NCBI GenBank assembly: GCA_023461275.1
Contig: JAEYMI010000018.1
Location: 1 to 44,304 of the forward strand
Reading direction: 5' to 3'
Source: Actinomycetes bacterium
GTDB taxonomy: Bacteria; Actinomycetota; Actinomycetes; Mycobacteriales; Mycobacteriaceae
Length of the DNA: 44,304 bases
Positions 15,016-23,710 of this stretch are shown one piece after another. Below the pieces are notes generated by a model. That model was not told where the DNA came from. It saw only the letters and a list, made by a program, of their open reading frames with translations, and searched no databases. Position numbers and translations under genes: made by a program. Numbering within the stretch: position 1 is the first letter of the stretch; every line of letters starts with the position of its first letter.

Positions 15016-16068
15016 ATGTGCACTCGCGTAATCTGGCCCGACGCCAATGGGGCAGTCATCGTCGGCAGGAACATGGATTTCCGCCGTGACCTGCTCACCA
15101 ACCTATGGAAACTGCCGCGCGGCGTTCAACGCGACGACGGCGTCACCGGCGAGCTCACCTGGACTTCCAAGTACGGAAGTGTGATCGCGGCCGCCTTCGA
15201 CATCATCTCCGCCGACGGCATGAACGAGGCGGGTCTGGGCGGCCATGTCCTGTGGCTGACCGAGTCGGTCTACCCGACGATGGATTCGATCGACCCATCG
15301 CGACCGGTGCTGGGCCAATCGATGTGGCTGCAGTACTTTCTCGACAACTTCGCCACCGTCACCGAGGCTGTGGCGTGGATCACCGAGTCCCAGGTGCAGG
15401 TGGTCCAGATGCCCGATCCCACCGGTGGCGATCCGCCGACCATCCACCTCGCACTCAACGACCCGACCGGCGACTCGGCGATCATCGAGTACATCGACGG
15501 CCAAGCGAAGGTTTATCACAGCCCCGAGTACCGCGTGATGACCAATTCGCCGCCCTACGATCAGCAGATCGAGCTGCTCAAGCGCTGGGAGGGCCTCGGT
15601 GGCAACGAGGCACTGCCCGGCGATTGCCTCGCCGAACATCGCTTCGCGCGGGCCGCGTACTACTCGAGCCGCCTTCCGCAGCCCGAGACGCAGCTCCAGG
15701 CCATTGCGTCGATGTTCAGCGTGATCCGCAACGCTGCGCAGCCCTTCCGCGTCGGCGATGATCCGGAGCACCCGGACGCGTCGGAGACCATCTGGCAAGT
15801 TGTCCTCGACCTCACCAACAAGCGCTATGTCTACGACTCGACGACCCGACCCAACGTCGTGTGGGTGGATCTCGACGACCTCGACTTCAGCGAGGGATCA
15901 CCGCAGCTCAAGCTCGACCTGGTCGGCAGGCATGCCGTCGAAGGCGGGATCGCCGGCAACGTGTCCGGGGATTTCGAGGATGCCGGGCCGATGACCTTCC
16001 TGTCGCTGAAGCTGCTCGATCAGCTCGAAGCCGCACAGGAGAAGGCCAAAGCAGGCGCGACGCACTGA
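15016..16068 (+). CDS. Choloylglycine-hydrolase-family linear amide hydrolase (Ntn)
   Basis: This 350-residue N-terminal-nucleophile hydrolase belongs to the bile salt hydrolase/penicillin V acylase family. The start at 15016 is set by chemistry: it gives Met-Cys-Thr-Arg, and family members expose Cys2 as the nucleophile after Met removal. AAAGGGA lies 8 bases upstream. An ATG-equivalent six codons earlier would bury the cysteine. Conserved surroundings include GRNMDF (Arg and Asp near the active site) and VMTNSPPYDQQ (the oxyanion Asn). There is no signal peptide, so it should be cytoplasmic. Natural substrates could be N-acyl amides such as acyl-homoserine lactones, bile salts or penicillin V; the sequence alone does not decide. 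Confidence 0.87.
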   Translation: MCTRVIWPDANGAVIVGRNMDFRRDLLTNLWKLPRGVQRDDGVTGELTWTSKYGSVIAAAFDIISADGMNEAGLGGHVLWLTESVYPTMDSIDPSRPVLGQSMWLQYFLDNFATVTEAVAWITESQVQVVQMPDPTGGDPPTIHLALNDPTGDSAIIEYIDGQAKVYHSPEYRVMTNSPPYDQQIELLKRWEGLGGNEALPGDCLAEHRFARAAYYSSRLPQPETQLQAIASMFSVIRNAAQPFRVGDDPEHPDASETIWQVVLDLTNKRYVYDSTTRPNVVWVDLDDLDFSEGSPQLKLDLVGRHAVEGGIAGNVSGDFEDAGPMTFLSLKLLDQLEAAQEKAKAGATH

Positions 16069-16075
16069 CGTGCCG

Positions 16076-16103
16076 GGCTGCCCTGGGGACGCCCCGGGCA
16101 GCC
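16076..16103 (+). terminator. Putative terminator after the Ntn hydrolase gene
   Basis: Arms 16076-16088 and 16092-16103 form a 12-bp GC stem with one bulged T, seven bases after the stop codon. No T tract follows. Confidence 0.55.
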
Positions 16104-16154
16104 TTCGCCACGATCGGTCAGGACAGACGCCCTACTATCGTTGAGAGCAGTCCA

Positions 16155-16197
16155 CCGATTGCGCGCTCGCACAGAACACTCGCGAGCGCGCAATCGG
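16155..16197 (+). repeat. Perfect 16-bp inverted repeat before the MinD/ParA-like gene
   Basis: CCGATTGCGCGCTCGC (16155-16170) and its exact reverse complement (16182-16197) flank an 11-nt loop, ending 42 bases before the start codon at 16240. It could be a second terminator, a 5' UTR hairpin or an operator. Confidence 0.7.
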
Positions 16198-16239
16198 TAT
16201 TCGGGGAGGCTCCGCGTTGAGTCAGGAGGGGTAGTCAGT

Positions 16240-18147
16240 ATGTCGCACGCCGGGGGATCGAAGCCGCCACCATGGTTTGGCGCGGAATCCGACGACGACG
16301 CGGACACGTCTACGACGACGTCGGAGCCCGCACTGGTGGAACAACGACCGGCCGGGGCTGTTCGTCCCGGGTCAGCGGAGGCCGAACCTGCGCCGGCCGC
16401 GTCTTCTGATGAGGGCACTCCGAATGGTCGATCAGGTGGTGGGGCCGTCCCGGGTGGTACGCCGCCGTCGACCGACCCGTTCCCGTCAGGTCCGGCCGTG
16501 ACGGTTTCCGGGCCCGACGCCAATGGCACGCCGACCTGGCCGGGCATGAATTATGCCCCCCAGCAGTACTTTCCGAATCAGTATCCGCAGGGCCCGGCGA
16601 CTCCGCCACCGCTGCCACCGTGGCACAGCGCCGCCGATGCCGACGGACCCGCACAAGCAGACCGACCGACACCGCAACGGCCCCAAGGTGACCCGCGTTT
16701 CGGTGGACCCGTGCCGCCGCCCGAGTATCCGCAAGGCGGTGCACCGCAACAGTTTGTGCCGTATCAACCGGCAACGCGTGCGCCCGGGCATTTCCGCGCA
16801 CCACTCGACGAGGTGCCGCCTCAGAACTTTCCACCCCAGCACACGCCGCCGCAGTACGCGCCACCGCAGGGGCCTGCACCGCAGCACTTTCCGCCGCAGG
16901 GGCCTCCGCCGCAGGGCTTTCCGCCGCCGGGGCCGCCACCGCAACACTTTGCGCCCCAGAACTTTCCGCCCCAGAACCTTCCGCCACAGAACCTTCCGCA
17001 GGCGTTCGGTCCACAAGGGCCCGGTGCGGCGCCGTACGCTCCGAATGCTCCGTACTCTCCGAACTCGCCGCAGCAGGCGCCCCCACCCATCGCGCACCCG
17101 GATCGACCGGTGCGCACCCAAACCGCGATACCTACCAAAGGTGGCTGGCGCCAGGCCTTGCGTGCAGTGTCGGGCGGGTTGATCAACCTGGGCGAGAGCA
17201 AGTCCGAACAGCAGGTCCACGAGATGATGGCCCGCATCCGTCAGCCGATCCGCGGTGACTTCCGGGTCGCGGTGCTGTCTCTCAAGGGTGGCGTCGGCAA
17301 GACCACCATGAGCGTCGGGCTCGGATCGGTGTTCGCGTCGCTGCGTGGTGATCGCGTCATCGCCGTCGACGCCAACCCCGACCTCGGCACACTTGCCGGA
17401 CGCGTTCCGCAACAAACACATTCGACGGTTCGGACACTGCTCAACGATCCGAACACCTCGAGCTACGCCGACGTGCGTCGGCATACCAGCCAGTCGTCGA
17501 GCAATCTGGAAGTGCTTGCCTCCGAACGTGATCCGGCAGTGTCGGAGTCCTTCAGCGAGGACGAGTACCGCAAGGTGCTCTCGATTCTGGAGAGCTACTA
17601 CAACATCATCATCACCGACTGCGGCACCGGATTGATGCACTCGGCGATGACCGGCGTGCTGAGCATGGCCAACGCCATCGTGCTGGTGACCTCACCGGCC
17701 ATCGACGGCGCGCAGAGTGCGTCGGCCACGCTGGACTGGCTCAACGCGCACGGGTACGAGCACCTCGTCGGGCAGGCTGTGGTGGTGATCTCGGCGTCCA
17801 AGTCAGGGAACGCACCGATCGATCTGGATATGCTGACCAACCATTTCCTGGGACGCACCCGGGCGGTGCAAATCATTCCGTTCGACGACCATCTGGCCAC
17901 CGGGTCGGTGCTCGACCTCGAGCAGATGCATCGTAGAACCCGCATCGCTTTCCTGGAACTTGCTGCGACAGTTGCGGACTCCTTCCCCGCGCCGCCACCG
18001 ATGCCGCAGCAGCAGTTCGGACCACCGCCGCAGTTCGGGCAGCCGGCGCAACCACAGCAGTTCGGGCAGCAAGGGTTCGGCCAGCAGGAGTTCGGCCAGC
18101 AGGAGTTCGGGCAGCCAACGGCCTGGCCGCCGGGCCCGCCGCACTGA
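16240..18147 (+). CDS. Proline-rich MinD/ParA-like ATPase (EspI-like)
   Basis: This 635-residue protein joins a long disordered N-terminal half (about 1-300, rich in Pro, Gln and Gly, with PPQ-F/H-PPQ repeats) to a MinD/ParA P-loop ATPase. The deviant Walker A is LKGGVGKTT (about 348-356), and VIAVDANPDLGTLAGR and IIITDCGTGLMHSAMTG follow. The C-terminus has QQ-x-FGQ repeats. The layout resembles EspI (Rv3876) and related ATPases of type VII secretion loci, but no ESX genes lie here, so it is an orphan. AGGAGG lies 10 bases before the chosen ATG; the frame is open 33 codons further. Role in secretion, polar growth or positioning is open. Confidence 0.83.
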   Translation: MSHAGGSKPPPWFGAESDDDADTSTTTSEPALVEQRPAGAVRPGSAEAEPAPAASSDEGTPNGRSGGGAVPGGTPPSTDPFPSGPAVTVSGPDANGTPTWPGMNYAPQQYFPNQYPQGPATPPPLPPWHSAADADGPAQADRPTPQRPQGDPRFGGPVPPPEYPQGGAPQQFVPYQPATRAPGHFRAPLDEVPPQNFPPQHTPPQYAPPQGPAPQHFPPQGPPPQGFPPPGPPPQHFAPQNFPPQNLPPQNLPQAFGPQGPGAAPYAPNAPYSPNSPQQAPPPIAHPDRPVRTQTAIPTKGGWRQALRAVSGGLINLGESKSEQQVHEMMARIRQPIRGDFRVAVLSLKGGVGKTTMSVGLGSVFASLRGDRVIAVDANPDLGTLAGRVPQQTHSTVRTLLNDPNTSSYADVRRHTSQSSSNLEVLASERDPAVSESFSEDEYRKVLSILESYYNIIITDCGTGLMHSAMTGVLSMANAIVLVTSPAIDGAQSASATLDWLNAHGYEHLVGQAVVVISASKSGNAPIDLDMLTNHFLGRTRAVQIIPFDDHLATGSVLDLEQMHRRTRIAFLELAATVADSFPAPPPMPQQQFGPPPQFGQPAQPQQFGQQGFGQQEFGQQEFGQPTAWPPGPPH

Positions 18148-18156
18148 CACCGCCCC

Positions 18157-18261
18157 GTCGACAGCGCCCTCGCCCACGTCGACAGCGCCCACAACCCCGT
18201 TGACGGCGCCCACCTGAGCATCCACAGCGCCCTCGGAAACCTTGACGGCGCCCATGCCGAC
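18157..18261 (+). repeat. Five tandem 21-bp units (forward arm, locus 2)
   Basis: Five contiguous 21-bp units follow the stop codon of the ATPase gene by nine bases. Cores are of type GTCGACAGCGCCC. Unit 3 (18199-18219) differs from unit 5 of locus 1 (7844-7864) at only two positions, so the loci belong to one repeat family. Confidence 0.9.
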
Positions 18262-18279
18262 ATCGACAAGCGCAGCGAC

Positions 18280-18405
18280 GGGCGCCATCAACGCCAGACA
18301 GGGCGCCGTCGACGCCAGGCAGGGCGCCGTCGACGCCAGGCAGGGCGCCGTCAACGAGAAGGTGGGCGCCGTCAACGAGAGGGTGGGCGCCGTCGACGTC
18401 GGCGA
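18280..18405 (-). repeat. Six tandem 21-bp units (reverse arm, locus 2)
   Basis: Six contiguous 21-bp units with GGGCGCCGTCGAC or GGGCGCCGTCAAC cores lie in the opposite orientation, separated from the forward arm by 18 bases. Units 2 and 3 are identical. The array ends 28 bases before the lpd stop codon, so the whole structure sits between convergent genes. Confidence 0.9.
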
Positions 18406-18433
18406 AGGCTGTAGTCGACGGCAGCCCGATTAC

Positions 18434-19819
18434 TTACAGGTTGATCATGTGCCCGATCGCGCCGTGGAAGGTCTCCTGCAGGGCCTCACTCAGTGTCGGG
18501 TGAGTGTGCACGTTGCGGGCGAGTTCCTTGGCGGTCAGGTCCCACTTGTGGGCCAGGGTCAGCTCCGGGAGCATCTCGGAGACGTTGTCGCCCACCAGAT
18601 GTCCGCCGAGTAGTTCGTCGGTGTCGGCGTTGGTGATGAGCTTGACGAAGCCGGCCGTCTCGGCCAGGCCCTGAGCTTTTCCGTTGGCGCTGAACGGGAA
18701 CTGCGTCGCCTTGACGTTGTAGCCTTCATCCTTGGCCTGCGCCTCGGTGAGTCCGAACGACGCGACCTGCGGCTGACAGAAGGTGGCTCGGGGCATGAAC
18801 CGGTAGTCGCCCAGCAGCATGGTCTCGGCACCCGAGATTACTTCTGCGGCAACGACTCCCTGCGCTTCAGCGACGTGCGCGAGTTGCAGCTTCGCAGTGA
18901 CATCACCGATCGCATAGATGCCGTCGACGTTGGTACGCATGTAGTCGTCGATCTTGATGGCACCACGTTCGGTGAGTTCGACGCCGGTCTTCTCCAGACC
19001 GAATCCCTCGACGCGAGGGGCGAATCCGACCGACATCAGGACCTTGTCGACGGTCACCGAACCCTCGGCGCCCTTGGCGTCCTTGTAGGTGACAGTGACG
19101 TCGGAACCGTTGTCGGTGACGGTCTGCACACCTGTGGAGGTGAGCACCTTGACGCCAAGTTTCTTGTACTCCTTGGCAATTGCCTTGGAGACGTCGATGT
19201 CTTCGTTCGGCAGGACTCGGTCCATGAACTCGATGATGGTGACGTCGACGCCGTAGTTGGCCAGCACGTACCCGAACTCCATGCCGATCGCACCCGCACC
19301 GACGATGACGATGGAGCCGGGCAGTTCACGCGTGAGGATTTGAGTCTCGTAGGTGACCACGTTGTCCGAAAGTTCTACTCCCGGAAGCAATCTCACTGTG
19401 GATCCGGTGTCGATGATGACGTTGTCGAAGGTGATCTCACGGTCGCCGACGACAATGGTCTTGGCGTCCTTGAAGACACCGTAGCCGTCGATCTCGGTGA
19501 TCTTGTTCTTCTTCATCAGGAAGTGAACGCCCTTGACGATGCCGTCGGACACCGTGCGGCTGCGGTCGAATGCCGCGCCGAAATCAAAGGAGACCTCACC
19601 CGACATTCCGAAGGTCTTTGCCTGATGGTTGAAGATGTGCGCCAGTTCGGCGTTCCGCAGCAGCGCCTTCGACGGGATACACCCGACGTTCAGACAGACG
19701 CCACCCCAGTACTTCTCTTCGATCACTGCCGTTTTCTTGCCCAGCTGAGCCGACCGGATCGCGGCCACGTACCCACCTGGACCTGCACCTAATACAACTG
19801 TTTCAAAGTGTTCAGCCAC
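18434..19819 (-). CDS. lpd: Dihydrolipoamide dehydrogenase
   Basis: This 461-residue flavoprotein reoxidises lipoyl groups of the pyruvate and other 2-oxoacid dehydrogenase complexes, passing electrons to NAD; in mycobacteria it also serves a peroxidase pathway. The FAD motif is GAGPGGYVAAIRS, the redox disulfide is in GGVCLNVGC, the NAD motif is GAGAIGMEFG, and the second FAD motif is IYAIGDVTA. The C-terminal interface HTHPTLSEALQE holds the catalytic His/Glu. M. tuberculosis LpdC is 464 residues and very similar. A GTG start at 19819 follows AGGGTG and matches homologues; the frame runs 25 codons upstream. It stands alone, as in M. tuberculosis. Confidence 0.96.
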   Translation of the reverse strand: MAEHFETVVLGAGPGGYVAAIRSAQLGKKTAVIEEKYWGGVCLNVGCIPSKALLRNAELAHIFNHQAKTFGMSGEVSFDFGAAFDRSRTVSDGIVKGVHFLMKKNKITEIDGYGVFKDAKTIVVGDREITFDNVIIDTGSTVRLLPGVELSDNVVTYETQILTRELPGSIVIVGAGAIGMEFGYVLANYGVDVTIIEFMDRVLPNEDIDVSKAIAKEYKKLGVKVLTSTGVQTVTDNGSDVTVTYKDAKGAEGSVTVDKVLMSVGFAPRVEGFGLEKTGVELTERGAIKIDDYMRTNVDGIYAIGDVTAKLQLAHVAEAQGVVAAEVISGAETMLLGDYRFMPRATFCQPQVASFGLTEAQAKDEGYNVKATQFPFSANGKAQGLAETAGFVKLITNADTDELLGGHLVGDNVSEMLPELTLAHKWDLTAKELARNVHTHPTLSEALQETFHGAIGHMINL

Positions 19820-19988
19820 GGTGTTCACCCTACTTCGCGTGATGACCTCAGCGCAGAGCGTCCCCCAGACCGGCCCGTGAACAGAAGTTTCCATCAGTGA
19901 TCTGCGCGGCCGTCGGCACCGACGCCGCTAAGGCGCAAGCTCACGCTGGCCCGAGTAAACCGCAGGTCAGCGATGCGCGTCCCGTCAA

Positions 19989-20030
19989 CTCCGTACCTTT
20001 GGTCGCCATTTGACGACCAAACCTACGGAG
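19989..20030. repeat. Imperfect palindrome CTCCGTA-TTTGGTCG / CGACCAAA-TACGGAG (copy 1)
   Basis: Arms 19989-20005 and 20014-20030 (17 bp each, 15 matching) flank an 8-nt loop, followed by CTGA. The same structure recurs at 33589-33629 with the same arm length. It lies between the serine hydrolase gene's stop codon and the upstream region of lpd, a 253-bp gap with nothing else recognised. Confidence 0.75.
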
Positions 20031-20072
20031 CTGATCACGCGGAAAGCGTGGGCGGACCTTGGTCGGGCGGAG

Positions 20073-21749
20073 CTAGTTGAGCGCCGCAGCCGAGCGGGTG
20101 AAGACTCCGTTGTTGACGTCGTCGGCGTAGTAGTCGATGGTCATCGTGTTGGCCGCGGGATCGAAGACGACCTTGGCGACCGAACCCAACTCGGCGTTCT
20201 CGTTACGCAGGGAGTAGGTGAAGGTGTTGCCGTCCCACGGTGCCAGCCGGAACACCTTCTGCCCGTCGGGGCCCATCGCCAGGACGAGCCCACCGTTGTC
20301 CTGACGCACTACCGCCGGACCGTACAGATCGTTCTGATAGGTGCCCTCGTAGGTAGGTAGCGGTTGGGGCGCAACCGGATTCGACGGCGGCTTCTGTCCG
20401 GACAACTCGCCCGACGGTTTCGACATCTTCTCGAACGCGGCGCCGTAGAGCTCGCGCCACTGGTGCTTGACCTCGCCGAACTGCACGAGATCGGCGAACT
20501 CGCCGGTCAGCGCCTCGACCGCGCCGATAGGTGCCGCGTTCGAGAGCACCACGATGGCCACATTCGCCGACGGAATGGCCAGGAAGTTGGTGGCCGCACC
20601 CATCGAGAACGCACCGGAGTGGCTGATCTGGGTTCGGCCGGCCTCGGTCACCGAGGTGTTGAATCCGTAGCCGTAAAAGCCCGGACGCGCGTCGACATCG
20701 GCCGACGGGGAGGAGATGATCTGCGCGGTGATCGCCGGGGTCAGCGCCTCCGGGCTGAGGAGTTGCTTGCCGTCGTACCGTCCGTTGGCCAGCACCATCT
20801 CCAGCCAGCGCTGCATGTCGTTGATCGATGAGCTCACCCCGCCGGCGGGTGATTGCTCGTCCGGATCCCGCTGCGCCGGCGTCGGCACCCACTGGCCACC
20901 GACCTTCACGTGCCCGACGACCCGGTTGCTGCGCGTCTCGAACTCCGCGAAGCTCGACGACGTCCGAGCCATCCCGAGCGGGGTGTAGATGGCGTTACGG
21001 GAGAGCACATCCCACGGCTGACCGGCTTTGCGGGCCACCGACTCGGCTGCGGCCGTGATCCCGAAGTTCGTGTAGTCGTAGGTGATCCGGAACGGCTGCA
21101 GCGGGATGAAGCGCAGCCGTTCGAGCACCTGCTGCCGGTTGTAACCGAGGTCCTCGACCTTGTCGCCGGCATGGTCGGGCAGGCCGGAACGATGGGCGTA
21201 GAAGTCGGCGACGGTGGCCGTCTGCGTGACGTACGGATCAGACAGCGTGAACCCGGGTAGATTCGCCGACACCGGTGTGTCCCAGGCGATCACGCCGTCG
21301 GTGATCTCTTTCGCGATGACCGTCGAGCCGACCGGTTTGGAAAGCGATGCGAGCGGGAAGACGGTGTCGGCGTCGACTTTCGCGCCCGTCTTGACGTCGG
21401 TGACGCCGAATCCCTTGGCGTACTTACTCGTTGAGCCCTGCACCACGGCCACCGCGAGGCCGGGGATCTTGGTGCTGGACATCATCGAACTGACGAGATC
21501 GTCGAGCTTGGCGACCGCATTGTCGACGGCGTCGGCGGGCAGCGGCACACCGGCTTGTGCGTTGGGGTTCTGTGGCTGGGCCTCAGCGCTCGACGCAGCA
21601 GCCTCCGAAGACTGCGTCCCACTGTCGGTGGTGGCGGATTCGCAGGCGGTGAGCGCCATACAGGTCACCACGAGCATCGACATCGCTGCCGTTCTGAACC
21701 GCGTCCGACGTCGTCCGGATATCGTCGGAGAGGGGCAGCGACGCGTCAT
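20073..21749 (-). CDS. Serine beta-lactamase-like lipoprotein (penicillin-binding esterase family)
   Basis: This 558-residue exported protein has the serine beta-lactamase/DD-peptidase/esterase fold. The SxxK motif is SLSK (Ser135, Lys138), the YxN motif is YTN (Tyr226), and HSG in QISHSGAFSMG replaces KTG. HSG is usual in class C-like esterases and D-aminopeptidase relatives. A hydrophobic N-terminus ends in MALTAC (Cys36), a lipobox, followed by a Ser/Ala/Gln linker. The last ~100 residues look like an extra beta domain (PTYEGTYQNDLYGPAVV). The ATG at 21749 is chosen for the signal peptide; the ribosome site is weak. Activity could be esterase, peptidase or none; beta-lactam resistance should not be assumed. 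Confidence 0.85.
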   Translation of the reverse strand: MTRRCPSPTISGRRRTRFRTAAMSMLVVTCMALTACESATTDSGTQSSEAAASSAEAQPQNPNAQAGVPLPADAVDNAVAKLDDLVSSMMSSTKIPGLAVAVVQGSTSKYAKGFGVTDVKTGAKVDADTVFPLASLSKPVGSTVIAKEITDGVIAWDTPVSANLPGFTLSDPYVTQTATVADFYAHRSGLPDHAGDKVEDLGYNRQQVLERLRFIPLQPFRITYDYTNFGITAAAESVARKAGQPWDVLSRNAIYTPLGMARTSSSFAEFETRSNRVVGHVKVGGQWVPTPAQRDPDEQSPAGGVSSSINDMQRWLEMVLANGRYDGKQLLSPEALTPAITAQIISSPSADVDARPGFYGYGFNTSVTEAGRTQISHSGAFSMGAATNFLAIPSANVAIVVLSNAAPIGAVEALTGEFADLVQFGEVKHQWRELYGAAFEKMSKPSGELSGQKPPSNPVAPQPLPTYEGTYQNDLYGPAVVRQDNGGLVLAMGPDGQKVFRLAPWDGNTFTYSLRNENAELGSVAKVVFDPAANTMTIDYYADDVNNGVFTRSAAALN

Positions 21750-21860
21750 GATCACTCGATTCTCGTACCGCCACCGCCCCCGACGTGGTGGCGGGGACGG
21801 ATAACGGTGTGAGCATATCCGCTGCAAGCGACCACTATCCCGGAATCGGGATTAACCACG

Positions 21861-23450
21861 TCAACGCCTGACATCAGGATCGCCGCGGGTCGGTCGTGCG
21901 TACACCCGAACCTCGCGGGTGATCCCGACCCGTTCCCGGAACCCGGCGTCGTGCGATACGAGCAACAGGGCACCCGACCAATCAGCAAGCGCCGCCACCA
22001 ATTCCTCGGTGGTCTCGATGTCGAGGTTGTTGGTCGGTTCGTCGAGAATCAGCAACGACGGGACCGGGTCGGCCAGCAACTCGGTCGCGAACGCGACCCG
22101 CAGGCGCTCCCCGCCGGACAAATCCCCGACCATCCGCTCCGCGAGCTGCCCACGGAACAGGAACCGCGCGAGATGCGCGCGCACCTGTTCGCGTCCGACG
22201 TCAGGATGGTGGGCAGTTACCTGATCGACGATCGTTCGGCTCGGATCGTCGACGCGGAGACGTTGTGGCACATACGCATACGGTGTCACGATGCGTTCGT
22301 TGCCGATGAGGTCGGCGATCAAGGTCGATTTGCCCGCACCGTTGGGTCCGATCAGTGCGACGCGCTCGGGACCATCGATCCGCAGTCGCGAGTCGACGAT
22401 CACCTGAGCGTGCGACGCCAACTCGGTCGGCGGCATCGTGATTCGTGCGGTCCGGTCATCACGGACGGTGTCGCGGGTGGTGTCGAGGCGTTCCGCCGCG
22501 GCGGCGGCATGATCGCGGTGTTCGTTGCGCAGGCGGCCCGCCGACTTCTGCGCCGCATCTCGCCGGCCGTGGGCGATGATCTTCGGAACCCGCTTCTCAC
22601 GTTCGGCGCGGGCAGCGGTGCGCGCCCGTCGGTCCAACGTCACCCGGGCTCTGGCCAGGTCGTGGCGCTGTCGGCGAAGGTCGTTGGCGGCGTTGGCAAC
22701 TGCGGCGGCAGCCGCGTCCTGCTCGGCGTCGATGGTCTCGCGATACAGCGAGTACGGTCCGCCGAAGAGCCGGATGTCACCGTGGTAGAGCTCCAAGGTG
22801 GCATCGACCGCCTCAAGAAACTCCAGGTCGTGTGATACCGCCAAGACCGTACCGGTGAAGCCTGCTATGGCGTCGAATAGCACTGCGCGGGAAGCAGTGT
22901 CGAGGTTATTGGTCGGTTCGTCGAGCAGCAGTATGTCGGGCCGACGAGCCATCGCCGCGATGATCGCGAGCAGGGTTGCCTCGCCGCCCGAGAGGGTTCC
23001 GACGGCGCGGCCGAGGTCGGCGGGTAGGCCGTGCGCGGACAGTAGCGCCGACGCGCGCGGTCCGCTATCCCAAGCGTCGCCGACGGTTTCGTAGTGGCGC
23101 TCGTCGATCGAGCCGGCTTCGATCTCGGCGATCGCAGCGAGGATCGGCGCCACGCCGAGCATCTCGGCGACGGTGCGGCCCGGTTCGTCGAAGGGATGCT
23201 GGCCGATGATTACCACGTCACCCTCGGTGGTGATGGTGCCCGATGCCGGGGTCAGCACACCCGCGATCAGCTGCAGCAGTGTGCTCTTACCGGAGCCATT
23301 GGCGCCGATCAGCGAGTAGGTGGCCTGCGGAACCGAGAATGCCGAACCGTCGAAGACGGTTGTGCCGTCGGGCCAGGAAAAGTGCAGGTCGGTGACAGCG
23401 ATCGAGGGGGATGTCTCGTGCACCGACGGCGTAGGGGTGGGTGATGCCAT
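21861..23450 (-). CDS. ABC-F family ATPase
   Basis: This 529-residue protein has two fused ABC ATPase domains and no membrane segment, which defines ABC-F. These proteins act on the ribosome; some protect it from antibiotics and others are translation factors. Domain 1 has GANGSGKST, LSGGEATL and ILLLDEPTNNLD. Domain 2 has GPNGAGKST, LSGGERLR and LLILDEPTNNLD. Both have switch histidines in VSHD. The interdomain linker (about 240-335) is rich in Arg/Ala and predicted helical, where the P-site tRNA-interacting motif lies. AGGAG lies 7 bases before the ATG. The 260-bp upstream region contains a three-codon reading frame and a hairpin that might be a leader. Drug specificity cannot be read. Confidence 0.92.
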   Translation of the reverse strand: MASPTPTPSVHETSPSIAVTDLHFSWPDGTTVFDGSAFSVPQATYSLIGANGSGKSTLLQLIAGVLTPASGTITTEGDVVIIGQHPFDEPGRTVAEMLGVAPILAAIAEIEAGSIDERHYETVGDAWDSGPRASALLSAHGLPADLGRAVGTLSGGEATLLAIIAAMARRPDILLLDEPTNNLDTASRAVLFDAIAGFTGTVLAVSHDLEFLEAVDATLELYHGDIRLFGGPYSLYRETIDAEQDAAAAAVANAANDLRRQRHDLARARVTLDRRARTAARAEREKRVPKIIAHGRRDAAQKSAGRLRNEHRDHAAAAAERLDTTRDTVRDDRTARITMPPTELASHAQVIVDSRLRIDGPERVALIGPNGAGKSTLIADLIGNERIVTPYAYVPQRLRVDDPSRTIVDQVTAHHPDVGREQVRAHLARFLFRGQLAERMVGDLSGGERLRVAFATELLADPVPSLLILDEPTNNLDIETTEELVAALADWSGALLLVSHDAGFRERVGITREVRVYARPTRGDPDVRR

Positions 23451-23476
23451 GCGGGAACTCCTGAGGTGGGATTCGA

Positions 23477-23517
23477 TGCGCGCAAGCGCGCAGTAGATGC
23501 CGGCCTCAGATGTTCAT
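23477..23517 (-). promoter_or_regulatory. Possible leader: three-codon ORF and hairpin before the ABC-F gene
   Basis: On the minus strand ATG-AAC-ATC-TGA (23517-23506) precedes a 7-bp hairpin TGCGCGC-AA-GCGCGCA (23492-23477), which ends 27 bases before the ABC-F start. Antibiotic-inducible ABC-F genes often have such leaders, but this could be chance. Confidence 0.25.
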
Positions 23518-23592
23518 TGCGGTGATCACTCCAGAGATGTGTCGGGGACGTCTTGACCACCCTAGCCCGCGGCGGGTCGTCGGAGTCAACCG

Positions 23593-23630
23593 ATTTTCTT
23601 TCGACGACCACATTTTCTATCGACGACCAC
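23593..23630. repeat. Two tandem 19-bp repeats between divergent genes
   Basis: Units 23593-23611 and 23612-23630 both read ATTTTCT-x-TCGACGACCAC and differ at one base. They lie in the divergent region between the ABC-F and oligopeptidase genes, 80 bases before the latter, and could be a tandem operator. Confidence 0.6.
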
Positions 23631-23710
23631 GACACTGCGGGGACAGTGCACCGCCAAGCTAGGGTCGCTGGGGTAAGGATTTGTTTTCCAACGCCGAAGG
23701 ACCGCACCGG

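Noticed and set aside
18242..18613. 123-residue ORF with GAVDARQ-type heptapeptide repeats
   Set aside because: The reading frame exists because 21 is a multiple of three; it runs antisense into lpd and lacks a ribosome site, so the DNA repeat is the better explanation.
20073..21749. Beta-lactamase resistance gene
   Set aside because: The third motif is HSG rather than KTG and a C-terminal domain is present, features of esterase/peptidase relatives; resistance cannot be claimed.
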